Of a stretch of DNA of 64,000 bases, positions 34,556-46,578 are shown in pieces. Below the pieces are notes generated by a model. The model did not search any database. It saw only the letters and a program-made list of their open reading frames with translations, and was not told where the DNA came from. The first letter of the stretch is position 1, and each line of letters begins with the position of its first letter. This DNA comes from Coniferiporia sulphurascens. Taxonomy: Eukaryota; Basidiomycota; Agaricomycetes; Hymenochaetales; Hymenochaetaceae. The translations under genes and the position numbers were made by a program. The stretch spans positions 1,922,001 through 1,986,000 of the forward strand of contig NBBA01000007.1 in NCBI GenBank assembly GCA_002794785.1. Direction: 5' to 3'.

Positions 34556-35260
34556 GTTCCTCGCTTTCGTCGTTTGTGCATACCCAATATGAGTCAAAAC
34601 ACCCACGCCACCAATCCTTACATAAGCGGTTCGACTCCGACTCGAGTCTTGGCCGTTCTCGCTGATTGCAAGATATGCTATGGGAAACAATAACTCGGGT
34701 TTTTCAAGCGATTTGAGGCGTGTTTATACCTCTGACCTTTTGTTTAACATGTTCACTTACACAGTTTTGTTTTCGCACATCTCCCTCTCCTGGCTAGTTT
34801 ATACTGTATGTTCTAATACGGGCTTTACGTTGTTGCCCGGTTAATTTGTGTACCTCTAACAGTTCTTTAGACCATTTAGACCTGTCTCGGAACTGTGATG
34901 TGTCAGCTAAGAAGACTGCGCGCAAGAACTCCGTGATCAGTATAGCAGATACGGTAATAGGACAGTGGCCCATGCCGTAACAGCAGAAAACGCGAATGTA
35001 TGACATGTCCAGTGGACAAATTTAACCACGGAGAAGACGCGTGTTTGATATGACAGCTTTTGTGTTAGAAGAGTAAACGAAAACTGGAGTACACAGGCAC
35101 TAAAAATACATGTACTGACAACAGACAACATTTCGACGGTGTTTTAACAAGAATCAACAGTAAATACGAAGAATATAGGGTGTCGCTTGGGAACGGAGTT
35201 GACTTATGTGTCGCTGTGGAAGTTCGGAGAGGATAGGTAGATAGTAAGTAAAACCAAACC
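34556..35260. other. 3' flank of zinc-finger gene D; no gene seen
   Basis: Short frames without motifs; probably contains the 3' UTR of the minus-strand gene. Confidence 0.35.
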
Positions 35261-36659
35261 CTAGTCACACCGTTGTCGTTTTACGCTCATTCCAGAATCC
35301 CCATCGGCCCGGCCCTCCTCCTCCATTTTTCTTCTGGCATACGTCTTCCCTTCAGGGCTGTTTACCCAATCCATGTGCGTGCTGGAGGTTACATGTCGAT
35401 TAATCGCTTTCGCCTCCCATGTTGCGCATGTGCCTCCGCATTCACAATCTAGAGTCATCAAGCCGAGATGCTTCCTGATGATGTGTCTTTGCATACCGCG
35501 TTCTTGCAACCGATTTCGCGTTGTGCAGTATGGACAAGAAACGGTTCTTGCGGAGGTCGTCTTGTAATGCGTGTTCAAATGCTTGCTGACGGCCCCCGAA
35601 TCTATAAGAAGCGAGACGCCACACTTCAGACCATTGGGCAAGTTTGAACAGCAAACATGTGGACGACCGTGGAGTTCCCGCACCCGCGGGGTAAGTCCTA
35701 GAGGAAGAACAACCCGTCCGGGATGTGGGCCCTGACCTATCTTCGCTAATCCAAACACGTAAGTGTCGGCATTACGGACGGACCCCCGAGGCATTTGATA
35801 TTGAGATGCGTCGACGGCAGGAGGAGCGGACGAGGGCTCAGCCGGCCCTCCGGCTTTAGTGCCGCCTGTGGTCGCGTTCTGTCTTCTTAGGGGCCTTATT
35901 TTACGGCCGTTGGACTCGGATTTTAACTTGAACGCGGGATCTTCCAAGACAAAAGATAGCCCTGTAGCGGGTTTCGTATCCATTGACGGAAGACACGGCC
36001 CAGCGTCTAGACTACCGGAAGCGGGAATCGAAAGGGGTGACGTTCCGGCGGGGAGCATTGCAGGTCGAATGTCAGTCGAACCGCATGGTGTTCCAGCAAG
36101 GGGAGGGAAGTTGAACTGAAATGGAGCATTACAAAACTGATTGGAAGTCGGGAAATGATTAAGATGTTGATTAAATGTCTCGTTGTGGTCATACGAAGCA
36201 GCTTCGGTGGGTTCTGGGTTTGAGGATGTGAATGAAAATGACGATGCGGCTGGGGAGCTAGATTCGCATGTAACAATTAGTTTTCGCTGCTGGCACGATA
36301 CAAGATGGTACACACTATTTCCAACTTTCGCAGTTGGCCCCCATGCCTCGTATTTCATCCAACCACTGGGTAGTTGGGTAATCCTGTACCGAGGGCTGTA
36401 TTGGGAAAGGGTATTGAGGCAGCATCGGAGGGGAATCGTCGCAATATGCGAAATTCCAGGTGCTGTTATCGGAATTCGGTGGAGAGGGAGATCTGTCTGT
36501 CACCGTGCTGTTTAAAGTGCTTACGTAGGCGACATCGGTACGGATTGCTGATTCTGTACAACTGGGGGTATCGGGGCTTGGTTCATCGGTGGGGCTCGAT
36601 GCATAGGATTCCGAGGCTGCAACAAAGTAAAGCTGCTGCTGGCTGTTCGTCGAATCCAT
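35261..36659 (-). CDS. Atypical three-zinc-finger protein D
   Basis: Starts MDSTNSQQQLYFVAASESYA at 36659. The N-terminal frame (to about 36380) joins the main frame (RITQLPSGWMKYEAWGPTAK..., about 36370 to 35261) through an intron or frame change that I could not place exactly; a CAG acceptor near 36385 is the best candidate. The middle is Ser/Pro-rich with an IRPLRRQ patch. Fingers: C-x9-C-x13-H-x3-H (CCSNLPNGLKC...HLNTH), C-x2-C-x13-H-x4-H (CPYC...HIIRKH) and C-x-C-x14-H-x5-H (CECGG...HVTSSTH), then a basic tail (KRQR). Finger order equals gene A. The fingers are intact, so the gene may be functional if the upstream junction is a real intron. Likely nuclear and nucleic-acid binding, by inference. 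Confidence 0.7.
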
Positions 36660-36740
36660 GTGGTTGAATGTGCAGAGGGGCTGAAAATGCAGAGGCTCGC
36701 GACGAAAGGTGTAAGAGGGGATGAAAAAAGAAAAGGCTAT

Positions 36741-36800
36741 GCGCGTGTGGTTGAGCGAAACGCGGCTAAACGCGGCGGTGGTCAGTTTGTTATAGTTTGG
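36741..36800 (-). promoter_or_regulatory. Conserved upstream block, gene D
   Basis: GCGCGTGTGGTTGAGCGAAA, CGCGGCTAAACGCGGCGGTG and GTCAGTTTG...TAGTTTGG, 82-141 bp before the ATG. It matches the blocks before genes B and C with a small insertion near its end. Confidence 0.6.
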
Positions 36801-36949
36801 ACCTACCGCTTGTCACGGGACCGCGACTAACATAACGTCGGACTCCCCCCCTAACGTACCACATGCGCTAGGAACTCCGTTCCTTTATTAAATGTACTAG
36901 AAGAACATAGCCTCGTCGTGGCCTGAGTCGGCTGATGGTCTACGGCCGA

Positions 36950-39860
36950 GATGTGGCCCGTAAGTTGGTTGAACCCCAACCACCGACGTGGTCACCGGTA
37001 CAACCACATAATCGTTCGTAATGGAGGCGCATTATCAAGTCCGTACGCCAAGTTTCCGTGAAATACATCGGCCGTCCCTTGACCGATGGTCATACGTATT
37101 GCACGAAGGATAAATCAAGGCCTGTCTTCATCGACAATCGATCGTCAGTCATCTGTTCTTTGTCTCCTTGACTTTCGAGTCTCTAGGTTGACACTTGCAA
37201 TCGTCCTTCGCTTTCCGTCATGTCAGGAAGCGTCTTTGATAAAGCGATCAAGCTTTGACATTTGAGTATATTGTAGGGATTTTGCCTCGGTATCGGACTG
37301 CAGACCGGACCTCTTTGAAGACCTCTGCGAACCCATTACAGAGACACCTCCGTATTGTCTTCGCAATTTAGACAAGGGTAGGCCTCCGATGGAGGATCTA
37401 TTATGATGACTTTGATCATTTGCATTACAAGCGATATCTATGGCATCCGCAAATGGTTTCTCAGTATGCAGCCAAGCGGCGCAATTCAGAGGGCAGACCT
37501 ACTAGCTATTGGAACAGATGCGAGGACATCATGGTTAAACCTGAAGTCGGACCATAACGTGGCGCAACTCGTTGGCGGCTTGTGAAGAAAACAACAAGAA
37601 AATGTCGAATAGGCCGTCTGATAGTATGTGAGCAAAACGGTCTCTTCGATTTACCTTCTCAGTTGTTTCACTCACAGTTTCTATCTTGTTCGTATAATAA
37701 CTACATAGTTGCATTGAAGTCGGGGTGAATGTCTCTCGGGATGCTTTACAGTGCGAACTCCCGTGCTTCTCATCATGAGCCTTGTCTCATACTTGACATA
37801 CTTTAGCTGCTTCACAGGCTCTTATTTCAGTACGTGACGGTATTCATAGATCATGAACAGCTTCCTTGCACTGTGGCATTGTTACCACGATGTCAATAGA
37901 TGGTGAGAGATTCCAAGCTTCGTGACAGTCAGGGGAGTAATGAACGCTAGCTGTACTGTCTTATAGGCGAGACGATGAAGGCAAATAGACGAGATTAACT
38001 TCTGGGACACACCTCCGAGCATCAAGGCCTGAATCAGTTGCTGAGAACAAGTTAAAAACAGGATCGAAGGTACGTTCGTACACGTCGTCTTTCAAGACGT
38101 AAAATCAAGTTCGGTTCAGCTCTCCATGGACATAACGTTAATAAGCCCACAAACACTATTTCCCATATCGTTCAACGCTTACCATCGTGGAACCTCTCCT
38201 GACCCTCAATCTGTGATGATCGCTGATAGGAGTCCGCACTGGGTTCGCTCCAGTGCCGTGGCGAAAGCACAATTCACATTAGAGGACGAGGTTATGATCG
38301 AGATTATGGTGCAAGCAGATTCTTCTATTTCCCGTCTTTAGCCTGACTAATTTCATTATTGTACTATCGGTCTTCCGCCCACGTTAAAGGGATCGTATTG
38401 ACGGCATGCTCAATTAAAAATTAATTCGTCAAGCGAGAACTTCGTTTGTTTCCCATCGGCAAGTACGGGTATGGACACGGGGGAATTTATAAAGTTTCTG
38501 TGAAAGCCTACTCGACGCTGATCAACAGTCGTCTTGGACTGAGTTCTTCCGATCAATATCCACACATTGATATTTTCTAACACGTACCCGCCAGTCCCTA
38601 ACTCCGCTATATATTTCGACCGAATTGATGGTGAATCCTCCATCACGGAGCGACGTACGCCGCGTACCGGTCGGTATCGAGCAGAGTAAAAGCCTGTGCT
38701 TCCCTATCGTAGCGACGATTTTCTCCAAAAGCAGCCAAGTTGTTGCACCCGCAGCTTCTAGGGTCGTAAGAAGTCCAGCGATGTCTTCACCGTTTCTTTT
38801 CACATTGTGAGTTCAGTTGCGTCCAGAAAGACGAGAAAAGTCCTCCACGTTGCTGAGCTACTTGATGCGATAGAAAGATGCAAAGGAAACAAACCAGAGA
38901 AACCGCAGTTCAGACCCTCGCGCCCATCGTGAATGGCGGTGAGAATCTTGCATGAAGGTTGTCAGAGAACGGGCGTCGGCGCCGTGCTGGGGCGCAACGC
39001 GCTTGTCGCTGGATCACGAAGCGACGCTTACAAAATTTTACCTTTTCCAGTTTTGCCTCATCATCAAAACGGCGATCTCGGTCTGTTGCCTTCAACTTGT
39101 TACTTACCTCCCAACGTCTCGAGGAAATTAATGAGGTTATAACCGGACCACAGGGTCGTTTTGGTGTCATAATGCTCCCCGGTGCGCTATGTTATTTTTT
39201 CCGTATCGAGCTTCCCTTATGTTGTGACTCAGTGATTCACGTGGGAACTCTGGGATTTCGGCTGACACTTTAGTAAAGGCTCTAAAGTCCGTCGATGATC
39301 ATTTGTAAATAAATTTCTCAAGAACGTCGACTGGACCCTGCCGAAGACGTTCGAGAAGCTGTACTTTTTGATCATGGCACCCTTCACTGTCATGTTCTCT
39401 TGCACGGCCTTGAGAACACTCTTGAACCAAAAAAGCGGCGTCTCGGGCAGTGCAGTCAAGGTTCGGAAGCAATGAGCAAGAGAACTGCACTTCCTGCTCG
39501 CTTAGGAAAGGAAGGAAGATAATCTGGGAACGGTATGGCTTATATGGATGTGCTATCTTGGCGTATATTTATGCAACTCACTGGCGGTGCAGTGTCATGT
39601 CTTCAGGTACCGCAAAAGGAGCCGTGCCGCCGACATACGGGAGCCACTGTGCGATGATCGTGCGATCTACAGCCCTCTTCAGGTGGTGATTTGAGGAGTT
39701 GTTCTAATATACAGGAAACAGACTTGAAGGCTAATGCATTGCCTCCCAACACATCAATCAGCTCATATATTGACGGTTTTCTTTAGACACTCAAAGGCAC
39801 TTGTAGAATCAAATATATTCTTCAAAATTTACAATTCAGTCACGAAAGGTTTCATCGCTC
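36950..39860. repeat. Segmental duplication, copy 2
   Basis: Partner of 16655-19740 (see there), upstream of gene D. Same order, same orientation, no large rearrangement between the copies. Confidence 0.85.
38410..39459 (-). pseudogene. Unrecognised gene remnant in the segmental duplication, copy 2
   Basis: Minus-strand segments: LKAVQENMTVKGAMIKKYSF (39400), ATDRDRRFDDEAKLEKVKFC then KRRFVIQRQAR (39060), DARSLTTFMQDSHRHSRWAR (about 38960, another frame) and MKRNGEDIAGLLTTLEAAGA (38803). The frame is open over longer stretches than in copy 1, so this copy may be the less damaged one; it could still be a multi-exon gene. Family unknown. Confidence 0.45.
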
Positions 39861-41814
39861 GCGCGGTGGGTATATACTATAAAAGAGTCTATGCTCGCGC
39901 TGCCTCTCTTTGAGTTTCACCCTCGTGTTGTCCGCAAGGCAACATGATGATGCTCGTTAGGCTTTAAGCCGGACTTCGGGCGTAAACAGTCGCCTCGCGA
40001 CGCCGAAGCACCCTCTGTGGGAACATTGGACAGTCGATGAAGCTTCTATTGCACGGACGCACGGTGGAGCGCCAGGACTTCTTCGCATTTCCCTATCTTC
40101 TATGGAGTGACGGGCTCAGAAATCGCTCTGCGCTTTGAAGATCGCAAATGGGAGAAAAGGTAATAAAATACACGAAGGCCGCCGGGAACATCAGACACCC
40201 TCGGGAATGTATAGGCGGGATCGTCTACACCGACGGTCGTAGGTGATTTTTGTATCCGGGTTATGACTCCCTGCCGGCCTAGTGCCTCGACAACCGCGTC
40301 CGACTGGTGGGTTGCCTAGCGCCATCGATACTTGGGCTGAGCGGAAGCGGCCACTTAGAAACCTTCAACTTTTCTTCTTTTAGGTTTCTTAATATCGCCA
40401 GATGCGTCATTATTGACTCAAAGAAACACTTAAATGCTACACCTGGTGCCCAATAATAAAGCCTCCGTAAGACGCGGATGTAGTCGCATAAGAAACTTGA
40501 GGCAGGCAGAACATAGGAAACGCATACGCTCCACCGCGTCAACAGATCAACTGAATTTTTGCCACGCAGCGTCGATCTTACCAAAAAATGACTGCCCACG
40601 ATCGCCCATACTTTTCAACACGAAATTCTTCTACAAGAAGAAAACGGCTCGGGAAGGTCGGAACAACCCGTCTGATAGAAACTTAAGACATCGGATGCTG
40701 GTGGACCGAGAGTTCGTCAGAGGCGTTTGAAGCTTCTCATGCGGAGTAGCGGGGTTCCCACAAGCAGCTATTCAGTCAATGCTGAGGCCGGGGTCGGAAG
40801 CTCAGGGAGGTCGGAAGTTGGAACAGGGTCCGCGCAGTAGCTAGCTGTAAGAAGATGACGTGAGATAATCGCTGAAAGGCATTCAGATTCAACCTTACGC
40901 TTTATTTCATATGAGTCGCGTTATGGGGTGAGTATTTTCAAAATACTGGGGTAGTCGCAGAGCTTCGAGCTGGACAATGCGTTTTCTGTTTGGTCTGAGT
41001 CAACACCACGAAATGAGTGCTTGCAAAGCGTTACGTAACTAGCACGGAAAGTCATATCACCGGGTACGTAATCAAGATCAGCCCGTGCCGCTCTTTGCCG
41101 GCGGTCTTCTTCCAACGTTTCTTCGAGTTGCTCCTTGTACCCGTCCATAACGCTGAGAAAAAAAATTCCGTACAGAGCTGTTTCTGTGCGACTTCACGCT
41201 AAAGCCAGTCCAGATTTTGGCTCTCAGACCTCATGTTCTCCACGCTATGTATAGCTTCTTACACGGGCTTCTTCCGCACGACGGTGACCGGCCTGCACAC
41301 TCTACATCTGATATAGTAAACGCACGCCCCTGGAAGGCTGGAAGCTGGGTTGCTGGTCTTTTTATGACCTCCTGGGACCTGGAGTGCTCGTCTTCTCCCG
41401 TACAAGCAGACGGAGCTTGGCGTTGGTTTGATGGACCCACCCAACAGTACGGTTGCCAGCGCTATCTCTATGTCGCTTTTTTCTCACCACTGTGACGTCG
41501 TATTCATAGCTCCTGCATTTCCGACAACGGAAGAAAGTATAGGACCTGGGCTTATAAGTCTTCGCGACTCGTGCTGCTAGGGTGACTTGAGGACGCGTCT
41601 CTCCCGTTCGCGATCTGAATCCTCCACCACTCCGTGCCTCGTGCTGAAGTCTGAGCCAAGAGTTCTCATCCGGGCGTCTGCGACGCCTGTACATTTAGAC
41701 CAACACGCGCGCAATCTACCGTAGCTCTGGCGCCCTGAACACGCGTTATTCGACACTGGGACTTTGACCTTCGAGCCTCACATCTTACCGTCGTCCACGA
41801 TCCCCGTTGGAAGG
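39861..41814. other. No gene assigned
   Basis: A minus frame at 41148-40921 begins MDGYKEQLEETLEEDRRQRA, which looks like a helical coding start and is divergent from the next gene, but no continuing exon or domain was found. Minus frames around 41231-41694 are Arg-rich and unconvincing. The 300 bp before 41815 should hold the promoter of the plus-strand gene. Confidence 0.35.
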
Positions 41815-44604
41815 ATGGTTTCCGCTCCGCTTCGCGTGCAAAACCCGGAGTACTCGACCTTGTCGAACAGGCACCGCTCAGCAAAGCTTGTGAGTAGCTT
41901 CAAATGGGATGACATCGAATTACCGCCTACTTATCGTATCGCGCTTAAGCTCGCGCCTCTTCAGCCTCCTCGCCATACACGAAACTATAATGAAAAATAC
42001 GAACATAATGAACTTAACGCGCGCCTTAGAGCCCAAGACGCAGGCTTGGACGATAACCTCCGCTGGTCGGAAGTCGTCCCGCCAGACACGGCGCTCACCT
42101 TTGCGGCGATGTGGGATCCAGAGGAGGGGCTGGTCACGTTCGAGGGTGCCGCACTCTCTGCGTGCAACTCCTCCGAGAAGCAGGCGAAGGTGCTCGCCCC
42201 GAAGGATACTGACGGGCGCTCCCAGGAGCTCACGATCGACCTTATCGGTATGGGTTCCTCACCCAATTCCGCGCGCGACAGTCTGCTCTATCCGTACTCC
42301 CGCTTTGCCGCTAGCGAGCTGTCGATGACGCATCTCGCTATGGCTGCCACTACCCGTCCGAACTCCGCGGGAACGGGCGGTTTCCTGGACACGTTCATGC
42401 GCTCACAACTACAGCTCCAGACACAGACGCAGGTACAGGTGCAAGCCCGGCCTCACCCCCTCCCTAGTCATCTTCCGAGTCCTCATCCCTTGAGGAACGA
42501 GACGAGAAGTACAGGCTCCGAAGCCCATTCTCAAACGACCAAAGTTAAGGCTTCAGCACTTAGCACGCCATTTAGTCTACGTTTTAAGCACCGCCACACG
42601 TCTTCTCAAGATTCGGGGTTGTCTGGCCGACTTGGTCAGATCGGATCAGGACTCTGCCAGGCTTTCCACCGTGACACTACACGCGATACTGCACGCGACG
42701 CCGTGCATAACAGGGCATTCACGCGTGCAGACAGGTATGGGTTTTTGCGACGCACCGCCACGAAGGCAAAGCAAGTTGGTTGCGGCGAGGGGGGAGCATG
42801 CGCTCCAGGTGCGTCGAAACTCGCCTACGATTCCGACGGCGGGGTGGCCCCATGCCCGAAGGCCGCCGGTCTGCGCAGCATGTTCGCGAATCCGACTTGG
42901 AATCAGAGTGAGGGCGAAACGCTACAAGGTACAGGCTTCCGGACGAGGTTTGCGAGTACAGAGATCATGGACGATCACGGTGCGCAGCTCGGTCTCGTTC
43001 CAGGTCACGCAGTATCTGGCGGGGAGATGAACGAAGCGTGGCTGGGATACTTTGATGATGGACTTGACTTGGACTTGGCACTGAAGAGAGATGTGAAGAG
43101 ACTGGTGCGCTTTGTGTCTTATCTCTGTCTCTAAATGTCAACTGAATCCATAAATGTGCAGAAATCAACATTTTCATGGACGACAACATCTACCTCTCGC
43201 TACATCGACGTCGCCAAAGCTCTCCGCGAGATCGACATGGACTCTGATTCTTCAAACTCTCACACTGTTTCCCCATGCTCTTCCGACGCTGCGCAACATA
43301 CATCACAAGGATCGCATTCGGGATACGGGCGCACTCTTGCTGATGCTGACTCAGAGTGGCTCCCGGTCGAGCCACCTACCCCGTTCCCTGCGGGCACATA
43401 TTCACGTCCGGGTGCCCACCGTAAGCTCGTGAAGAAGTCGTCCAAGGCCCGTGTGGCCGACGCCCGTGCTTCATCGCCACCCCAGCAACGGACACCGTCG
43501 CCGACTTACTCTGCGGAAACATGCTCGCAGTGTCGCGTATGCCCACATTGCTATCAGTGCGTCGAGTCTATGGACGTTGGCTGTGAAAGCATGTGTTCGT
43601 ATGTGTTAACAGACTCGCATGGGAAGGGGAAGGATAGAGAGAGGTCACGATCGCAGTCGCATTCGTATTCGGGCTCGGGCTCAGGGTCGGGCTCAGGTTC
43701 GGGATCGATTGGCTTCGGAAGACCCGGTGTTACGCGCTCCTGCTCTTCTCCGGCGTCCTTCCAATCCTCGTCCGGTAGGCCGGCTCCTCGGTCTAAAATA
43801 GCGACCCCCGAGGAAGTTCTTGCGCGCGCGTCGTACAACCACGAATGGGCCTTCCCTCCCAAACCGCACTTTCCGTCCCATATTTGCTCCGCCCTTCCTT
43901 CTGCAAGAAGCGATACTTCGGCTGTCCGGGCACCGCATGGGACTATGTCGCCGGTGAAGAAGGAGTGTCAGCATATGTCGGATGTGCGTGACGTGCTGCG
44001 AGGTGTACAGAGCGCGATCCGCCCCTCGACGCCTGTGCCGGGCATGCCACTCACACAGCGGCATCATCGAACGCAGACCGCCTCGCCACCTCCCACCTCG
44101 TTCCGGCCTGGGCCCCTGTCCGTGAACTGCGAGACCCCGGTGCGGCATCGTCGCAGGCGCTCGTCCACACCACCACCACCGCCCTCCTCATTCTCACCTC
44201 CGACGCGACTCCCTAGAGTGTCGACGTCGTCGAAGACGAAAGCAGGAGAAGGGACGAGGACCTCGATCGTGCCAAACCTGAAGCGTGCAAGGAGCCACGG
44301 TTCATTCGCGCTGCGCATGCAAGCACCCGCGCTCGTACACTCACGCAGTCTGCAAAGCCTTACCAGCGCCATGCACGGGCTCGCAGCGTCGTCTGCCGCG
44401 CCACTGCGCGTCCTGCTCGCACCGAGCTCGCTTTTGCGGAGGAGCTTCGCTTCGGCGGCTGGCGCAAGACCGGACGCGAAGGACGATGACAATGCTTGGG
44501 TGCGCATAGATCTAAGGAAGAAGCCCAGTGCTGGCTTCGATTCCGGGATTCATGTTAAAGACAGTACTTCTCAAGCACGAAGGGCGCTGAATGTCACTGT
44601 GTGA
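41815..44604 (+). CDS. Large low-complexity protein of unknown function, two exons
   Basis: Two long frames, 41815-43104 and 43162-44604, are joined in phase by a 57-bp intron (donor CTG-GTGCGC, acceptor GTGCAG, branch-like TCAAC), which removes the apparent TAA/ATG junction at 43132-43137. The product is about 910 residues. Residues 20-110 (SFKWDDIELPPTYRIALKLA...) look folded. The rest is disordered, with a QLQLQTQTQVQVQ repeat, a cysteine cluster (CSQCRVCPHCYQC), a Gly-Ser run of six repeats, and Pro-rich and Arg/Ser-rich tracts. I recognise no domain. Coding is supported by GC-rich third positions and the absence of stops over 2.7 kb. An upstream exon is possible. Confidence 0.75.
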
Positions 44605-45498
44605 TACCGTCGGTCGTGCAGCTTTCTTTTTTCCTTAACGAAAGAGTTCAAATTGGACGAATGCTCCGGGCTTTTCCAGGCTCTTTCTACTCATGCTCTT
44701 TTTCTTCATGACTGTACTAACTACTGACCTTCCTGACTCGACATCCATTTACCCTTCGACCTTCAGCCACCCGAACCTTTTTTGTGTTGTCCTTGTATCT
44801 TTGATTTTAATCAGCGTCAGACCCGTCGCCACTCCACGCCGCATACCCTCCGAACACTCCTTTTCGGTTGACTTTTCGATTGACTTTCTTCTGGCTTCCA
44901 GATAATGATCCTTTCTCCTGTTCAAATCGGATTCACCGCCCTTGAGGCTATGTAGACTTTATAGAGTTTAACGCAACAAATGTCAATTTGCGAACTTAAT
45001 ATGACGGGTTTCTCAAAGTCAGATTTTATTGGCTCAGAGTCACGTGTGTAACATGTCCCCGGAAAAGAGAGTTTATTTTCCGTGGGAAAAAAAAAGTCTT
45101 CATTTTTATTTTTGAAGGGTTCCGCTTTCACCACCTTCCCTTATTCTTTAAGCGAACCATTAGAGCTATAACCCACTTCTACTTCGAAGGACAAAACCAA
45201 TCCAAAAAATAAATACAACTGTGATGGTAGCACTGACCTAACAGTTATCAACAACTACCAAAATGTTGCAACTCAAGCTAGGTAAGCTCACCTATGAACC
45301 CAACCGAACGGACCTACCGGTAAGCAGCGTCGATTAACTACTAAATCTCATCACCACCACTTAGAGTACCTAGGGACGACGGTAGTCACGAATCAGACGG
45401 CCCTGAGACGGTCCCCACGCCACCCCGTGAAACTCTCTGCATCCCGGGCCACCCCGCGCAACGAAGATCGTAAAGAATCGGCTGCTGCGATTTCCCGC
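44605..45498. other. Intergenic, no gene recognised
   Basis: Probable 3' UTR of the preceding gene, then the promoter side of the F-box-like gene. An A-run and short AT-rich tracts occur near 45090-45110. Confidence 0.4.
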
Positions 45499-46578
45499 AT
45501 GTCAGCTTCCTCTACCCCGTATGATGCCCTCTATCGCATCGCCGAGTGCGTATTGGAGTTCGGCTCTCCTCAGCAGTACTGTCTTGAATGGGAGGCCCTT
45601 CAAGCTGAGGATAATGCATCTGGAGCCAGGAGCGATTTGATGAATATGTGCCTCGTCTGCCGCTCTTGGAAGTGGCCTGCCCAGCAGGTGCTCCGGAGGA
45701 GACTTCCTTGTTCATTTCAAGAGGCAAATACGTTGATGCCGAACAAAAATCTTGGAGAGTATACCAGGAGCCTTTACTTTACGTTGAATCCTGGGGGATC
45801 GATACAGCTTCTGGAGCGTCTCGTCAGGTTCACCACATGTCTACGTCTTCTTTCCATCGATTTGAAACAAAAGAAGGAGGATATCTTTGTTACCAAAATG
45901 TCCGACCTCATCACCGCCATAGGAGAGCTGAAGCGTCTCGAGGGTCTCTTAGTCTTTAACATTTCAGCTCTCATCGCCTGTGTCTTCCCTAAACCCCTCT
46001 TCTGGGGGACTCGTGGGCTATCTGAGCTGAGGTATATCGGTTTGGGGTTCCGCCTAGTCGGACAATTGGATGGACCTCCTATTGGAAGATTTGTGCAGGA
46101 GGAACTCGGGGAATACCACGTCCCACCCACGTTGAAAGCAGTAGCATTCTGGACAGATCAGGCGAGTTTCCCGGGGCATTTCCTTGACCACCTCGAAGAC
46201 TTCGGTTACTGCTCGCATTCTGGGCCTGATGTTTTTGAGCTAAAGCGGTCTTCCCCACATGAGAGCGGAATCAGCCTCCTAGTCGCCGTATTTGCGGAGC
46301 TGCTCAAAGCACGACGACTCTATATCATAAACATGCAAATTGGTCAACCTTTGTCCCCTTCCATCGAAGAACTGTTCGTGGAGTTCGCGGGACAAGAAGA
46401 TCAACCGGGCGAGCGAATTTGCGAGCTTATTTTAAGCGGGAGACTGCCAAACCTGTGCTCTGTCAAAGTTAGCAGTAAATTCAGGGAGGACAGCGATGCG
46501 TTTAAGAGGGTACGGACCTTATGCAAGAGTAACGGTTATGTATTCGAAGCGAAGTATTCATTCGTTTTATGGATATGA
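45499..46578 (+). CDS. F-box-like protein
   Basis: Single open frame of 359 residues from ATG 45499; the frame is open upstream but has no earlier ATG. The N-terminus resembles the F-box regions of mushroom genomes: ALYRIAECVLEFGS, then MCLVCRSWKWPAQQVLRRRL. It is followed by LRR-like segments (LRLLSIDLKQ, LSELRYIGLGFRLV, LPNLCSVKVSS). Such proteins usually bind Skp1 in SCF ubiquitin ligases, by family inference. Three damaged relatives are in this window (47.9, 59.8 and 62.2 kb). No stop or frameshift is visible, so this is the intact member. The leader motif seen before the relatives at 47.9 and 62.2 kb is not present immediately upstream. Confidence 0.78.
   Translation: MSASSTPYDALYRIAECVLEFGSPQQYCLEWEALQAEDNASGARSDLMNMCLVCRSWKWPAQQVLRRRLPCSFQEANTLMPNKNLGEYTRSLYFTLNPGGSIQLLERLVRFTTCLRLLSIDLKQKKEDIFVTKMSDLITAIGELKRLEGLLVFNISALIACVFPKPLFWGTRGLSELRYIGLGFRLVGQLDGPPIGRFVQEELGEYHVPPTLKAVAFWTDQASFPGHFLDHLEDFGYCSHSGPDVFELKRSSPHESGISLLVAVFAELLKARRLYIINMQIGQPLSPSIEELFVEFAGQEDQPGERICELILSGRLPNLCSVKVSSKFREDSDAFKRVRTLCKSNGYVFEAKYSFVLWI

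Noticed and set aside
43119..43140. Two separate genes meeting at TAA-ATG
   Set aside because: A 57-bp in-phase intron (43105-43161) with good acceptor and branch signals joins them more simply.
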